Part shown: positions 62,266-64,000 of the stretch, in pieces | How positions within the stretch are numbered: position 1 is the stretch's first letter | Layout of the letters: each line of letters starts with the position of its first letter | DNA from: Pseudomonas sp. CAN1 | GTDB lineage: Bacteria; Pseudomonadota; Gammaproteobacteria; Pseudomonadales; Pseudomonadaceae | Direction of reading: 5' to 3' | DNA length: 64,000 bases | Assembly: GCF_030462585.1 (NCBI RefSeq) | Contig: NZ_JASMRU010000020.1 | Location: 16,679-80,678 of the forward strand | The notes under the pieces: model-generated | The model's input: only the letters and a program-made list of their open reading frames with translations | The model's database searches: none | Told to the model about the DNA's origin: nothing | Position numbers and translations under genes: made by a program

Positions 62266-64000
62266 GCCGGCACCTCCGCGCGGAACAGGCGGTCCAGCTC
62301 GTCCATCAGCACCTTCGGCGGACGCTCCAGGTACATGCCCTGGGTTGCCGAGGAGCTGCCGCGCAGGAACAGGTACATCGCGCCTCCGATGTGGCGGTCG
62401 TAGTCATAGTCGGGCAGGCGCGCCTGCAGCAGCCGGTGCAGGGCGAACAGGTAGAGCGCGTACTGCAGGTCGTAGCGGTGCTCCAGCAGCGCCTCGCGCA
62501 ATGCCGCGTCGGTGTAGGCCTCGTCGTCGGCGCCGAGCCAGTTGGATTTGTAGTCGGCCACGTAGTAACGGCCCTCGTGCTCGAACACCAGGTCGATGAA
62601 GCCCTTGAGCATGCCGTTGAGCAGGTTGCCCTGCAGCGTCGGCCGCGCCACGCCGCCAAGGGTATGGCGGATCACGGCGGCGTCCAGACGCTGGGTATCG
62701 ACGTGGCGGGTGGAGAACCAGAACTCCATTTCCTTCTGGAAGGTGGTCAGCCCGGCGAGGCTGACCGGCGCCGCATCGGGCACACGGAACGCCGTACGCA
62801 GGTACTGGCCGAGCCAACCGGTGAGCGGATCGATCCACTCTTCCCAGCCGCGCACGGTGCAGCGCCGGGCGATCTGGTCGCGCAGCGGCTCTTCGTCGGG
62901 GTTGAAGCCTTCGTCGGCAGCCCACTCCAGCAGCCCGTGGAGGAAGCTGCCGGGGTTCGCGCCACGCGGGAAGGCGTGCAGGCTGAAGGGTGCCGGCACG
63001 GCTTCCAGCTCGCGGTGCTCTTCCAGGCTGCTTTCACGCAGCAGGTCTTCGCCGGCGCTGATGGGTTCGTCGGCGGCCGGCGCGGGGGCGATTTCGCTGT
63101 CGTCTTCGGTAGCCAGCGATGCCAGCGCGGAGTAGCTGGCGATCCACCATTTCTCCGCCACCCGGCGGCGCGGTTCGCGGGCCGCGCCCAGCTCGCCGAC
63201 CTGGACGCCGACGAAGACTTCCGTACCGACTTCCGGCGCCGGCTCCAGGGCGATTTCCGTGTGGCCGGCCTGCAAGTCGCCCAGCCGCGCAGTCACGTCC
63301 TCGACGCTCAGCGTGTTGCCGCCGCCGAGCAGGTAGCCCATGGCGCCCTTGTGCAGTTCGGGGCTCTTGCTGTTGCTCATCACCAGCGGCGCCATGCCCA
63401 GCCACACAGCGTGGCGCGCGCGGGTCAGGGCCACGTAGAGCAGGCGCATGTCCTCGCTCAGGCGCTCGTCGTTGGCCAGCTGGAAGGCGGCCTTGGCCAG
63501 CTCCTTGTCGCGGGACAGCTCGACCACCCGCGCATCGCCGGACTGGAAGCTCGGCGGCGTGCCGCTCTTGCCGTCCAGCTCGCGCCAGGTGCAGATGAAG
63601 GGCAGCAGCACCAGCGGGTACTCCAGGCCCTTGGACTTGTGGATGGTCACCACCTTGATCAGGTCGGCGTCGCTTTCCAGGCGGAGGATTTCCTCGCTGG
63701 ACGGGCTCTCCAGCTGCTCGGCAAGCACCCGCAGCAGGGCGTGTTCGCCGTCCAGCTCCACGGCTTCGCGCTGCAGCCACTCGGCCAGGTGCAGCAGGTT
63801 GGTCAGGCTGCGTTCGCCGTCGGTTTCGCGCAGCAGGCGCGCCGGCAAGGCGAAGTCGGCGAGCAGGCGGCGCAGCATCGGCAGCACGCCCTGCTGTTGC
63901 CAGAGCACGCGGTAGTCGCGGAAGCGCAGCACCATGTCTTCCCAGAAGCGCTCGTCCTGGTTCAGCCGCTCCAGGGTCGCCCAGTCCAGCGCCAGGCTGC
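62262..64000 (-). CDS. recB: RecBCD subunit RecB, 3' part (truncated by window end)
   Basis: About 579 C-terminal codons of RecB are present and the frame is open at the window edge, so the 5' part with the Walker A motif lies outside. Helicase motifs KVVTIHKSKGLEYPLVLLPF and ALTRARHAVWLG are visible, then the nuclease domain with ADYKSNWLG (the D-x-K catalytic motif) near the C-terminus. RecB is the 3'-5' helicase and sole nuclease. recC would be expected upstream. Confidence 0.95.
   Translation of the reverse strand, partial: SLALDWATLERLNQDERFWEDMVLRFRDYRVLWQQQGVLPMLRRLLADFALPARLLRETDGERSLTNLLHLAEWLQREAVELDGEHALLRVLAEQLESPSSEEILRLESDADLIKVVTIHKSKGLEYPLVLLPFICTWRELDGKSGTPPSFQSGDARVVELSRDKELAKAAFQLANDERLSEDMRLLYVALTRARHAVWLGMAPLVMSNSKSPELHKGAMGYLLGGGNTLSVEDVTARLGDLQAGHTEIALEPAPEVGTEVFVGVQVGELGAAREPRRRVAEKWWIASYSALASLATEDDSEIAPAPAADEPISAGEDLLRESSLEEHRELEAVPAPFSLHAFPRGANPGSFLHGLLEWAADEGFNPDEEPLRDQIARRCTVRGWEEWIDPLTGWLGQYLRTAFRVPDAAPVSLAGLTTFQKEMEFWFSTRHVDTQRLDAAVIRHTLGGVARPTLQGNLLNGMLKGFIDLVFEHEGRYYVADYKSNWLGADDEAYTDAALREALLEHRYDLQYALYLFALHRLLQARLPDYDYDRHIGGAMYLFLRGSSSATQGMYLERPPKVLMDELDRLFRAEVPA

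Noticed and set aside
1..64000. CRISPR array, insertion sequence or complete prophage
   Set aside because: No evenly spaced direct repeats with unique spacers, no transposase or integrase gene, and no phage structural genes were found. The only phage-like genes are the BRO-N protein and the small regulator.

Overview
The window is a high-GC (roughly two-thirds G+C by eye), gene-dense bacterial chromosome segment. Gene content (phaG, OprD-family porin, CWC zinc protein, chaperone-usher fimbriae with Rcs/Pvr-type sensors) and several hundred bases of typical pseudomonad REP hairpins point to Pseudomonas, probably the aeruginosa/nitroreducens/citronellolis side of the genus; the species placement is inference.

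Layout. 1-7.5 kb: a four-gene cluster (two DUF1989 proteins, a biotin-dependent carboxylase, allophanate hydrolase) that reads as guanidine/urea nitrogen assimilation. The carboxylase carries about 90 in-frame codons made of REP hairpins. 7.7-10.6 kb: a DUF2157/DUF4824 membrane pair, a CWC protein and rsuA. 10.9-14.3 kb: three L,D-transpeptidases; the first two are tandem paralogues with a degenerate second YkuD-like half. 14.4-15.1 kb: a Phd/PIN toxin-antitoxin pair. 15.1-18.8 kb: a periplasmic binding protein followed 3 nt later by a Cache-HAMP-GAF-HD-GYP sensor. 19.3-22.4 kb: phaG, tRNA-Gly(CCC) and a 7TMR-DISM diguanylate cyclase.

22.4-25.0 kb is an accessory island: a BRO-N gene, a divergent 77-aa phage-type regulator with two 17-bp operators between them, and an AT-rich P-loop ATPase of unknown function. 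25.0-33.9 kb looks like a metal/thiol stress region: a CcdA-thioredoxin fusion (DipZ type), a DUF2790 protein, an OmpR/histidine kinase pair, a ferric-reductase-like membrane protein, an HvfX/DoxX protein, a repeat-filled kilobase, and the operon hvfA-hvfB-hvfC-ohr. The hvfA product is an EGKCG-repeat RiPP precursor fused to two EF-hands. 34-41.4 kb: RidA, OprD-family porin, a small unknown protein, a PAS-GGDEF protein, a glutamine amidotransferase and an SDR. 41.4-45.6 kb: a chromate-transporter remnant and an ECF42-type sigma factor operon with YCII, SRPBCC, a 50-aa protein, DUF899 and SnoaL-like proteins. 45.8-59.5 kb: a four-gene chaperone-usher fimbrial operon preceded by a NarL-type regulator, a hybrid kinase with HPt, an EAL response regulator and a second hybrid kinase, in the same order as the cupD/rcsB/rcsC/pvrR/pvrS locus. 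59.6-64 kb: a RelE-type toxin-antitoxin pair, recD and the 3' part of recB, which runs off the window.

Five genes bear on cyclic di-GMP (HD-GYP, two GGDEF, EAL, and indirectly the fimbrial sensors). The most unusual items are the REP-containing carboxylase, the EF-hand RiPP precursor joined to ohr, the ATPase island with its paired operators, and the duplicated transpeptidase architecture.
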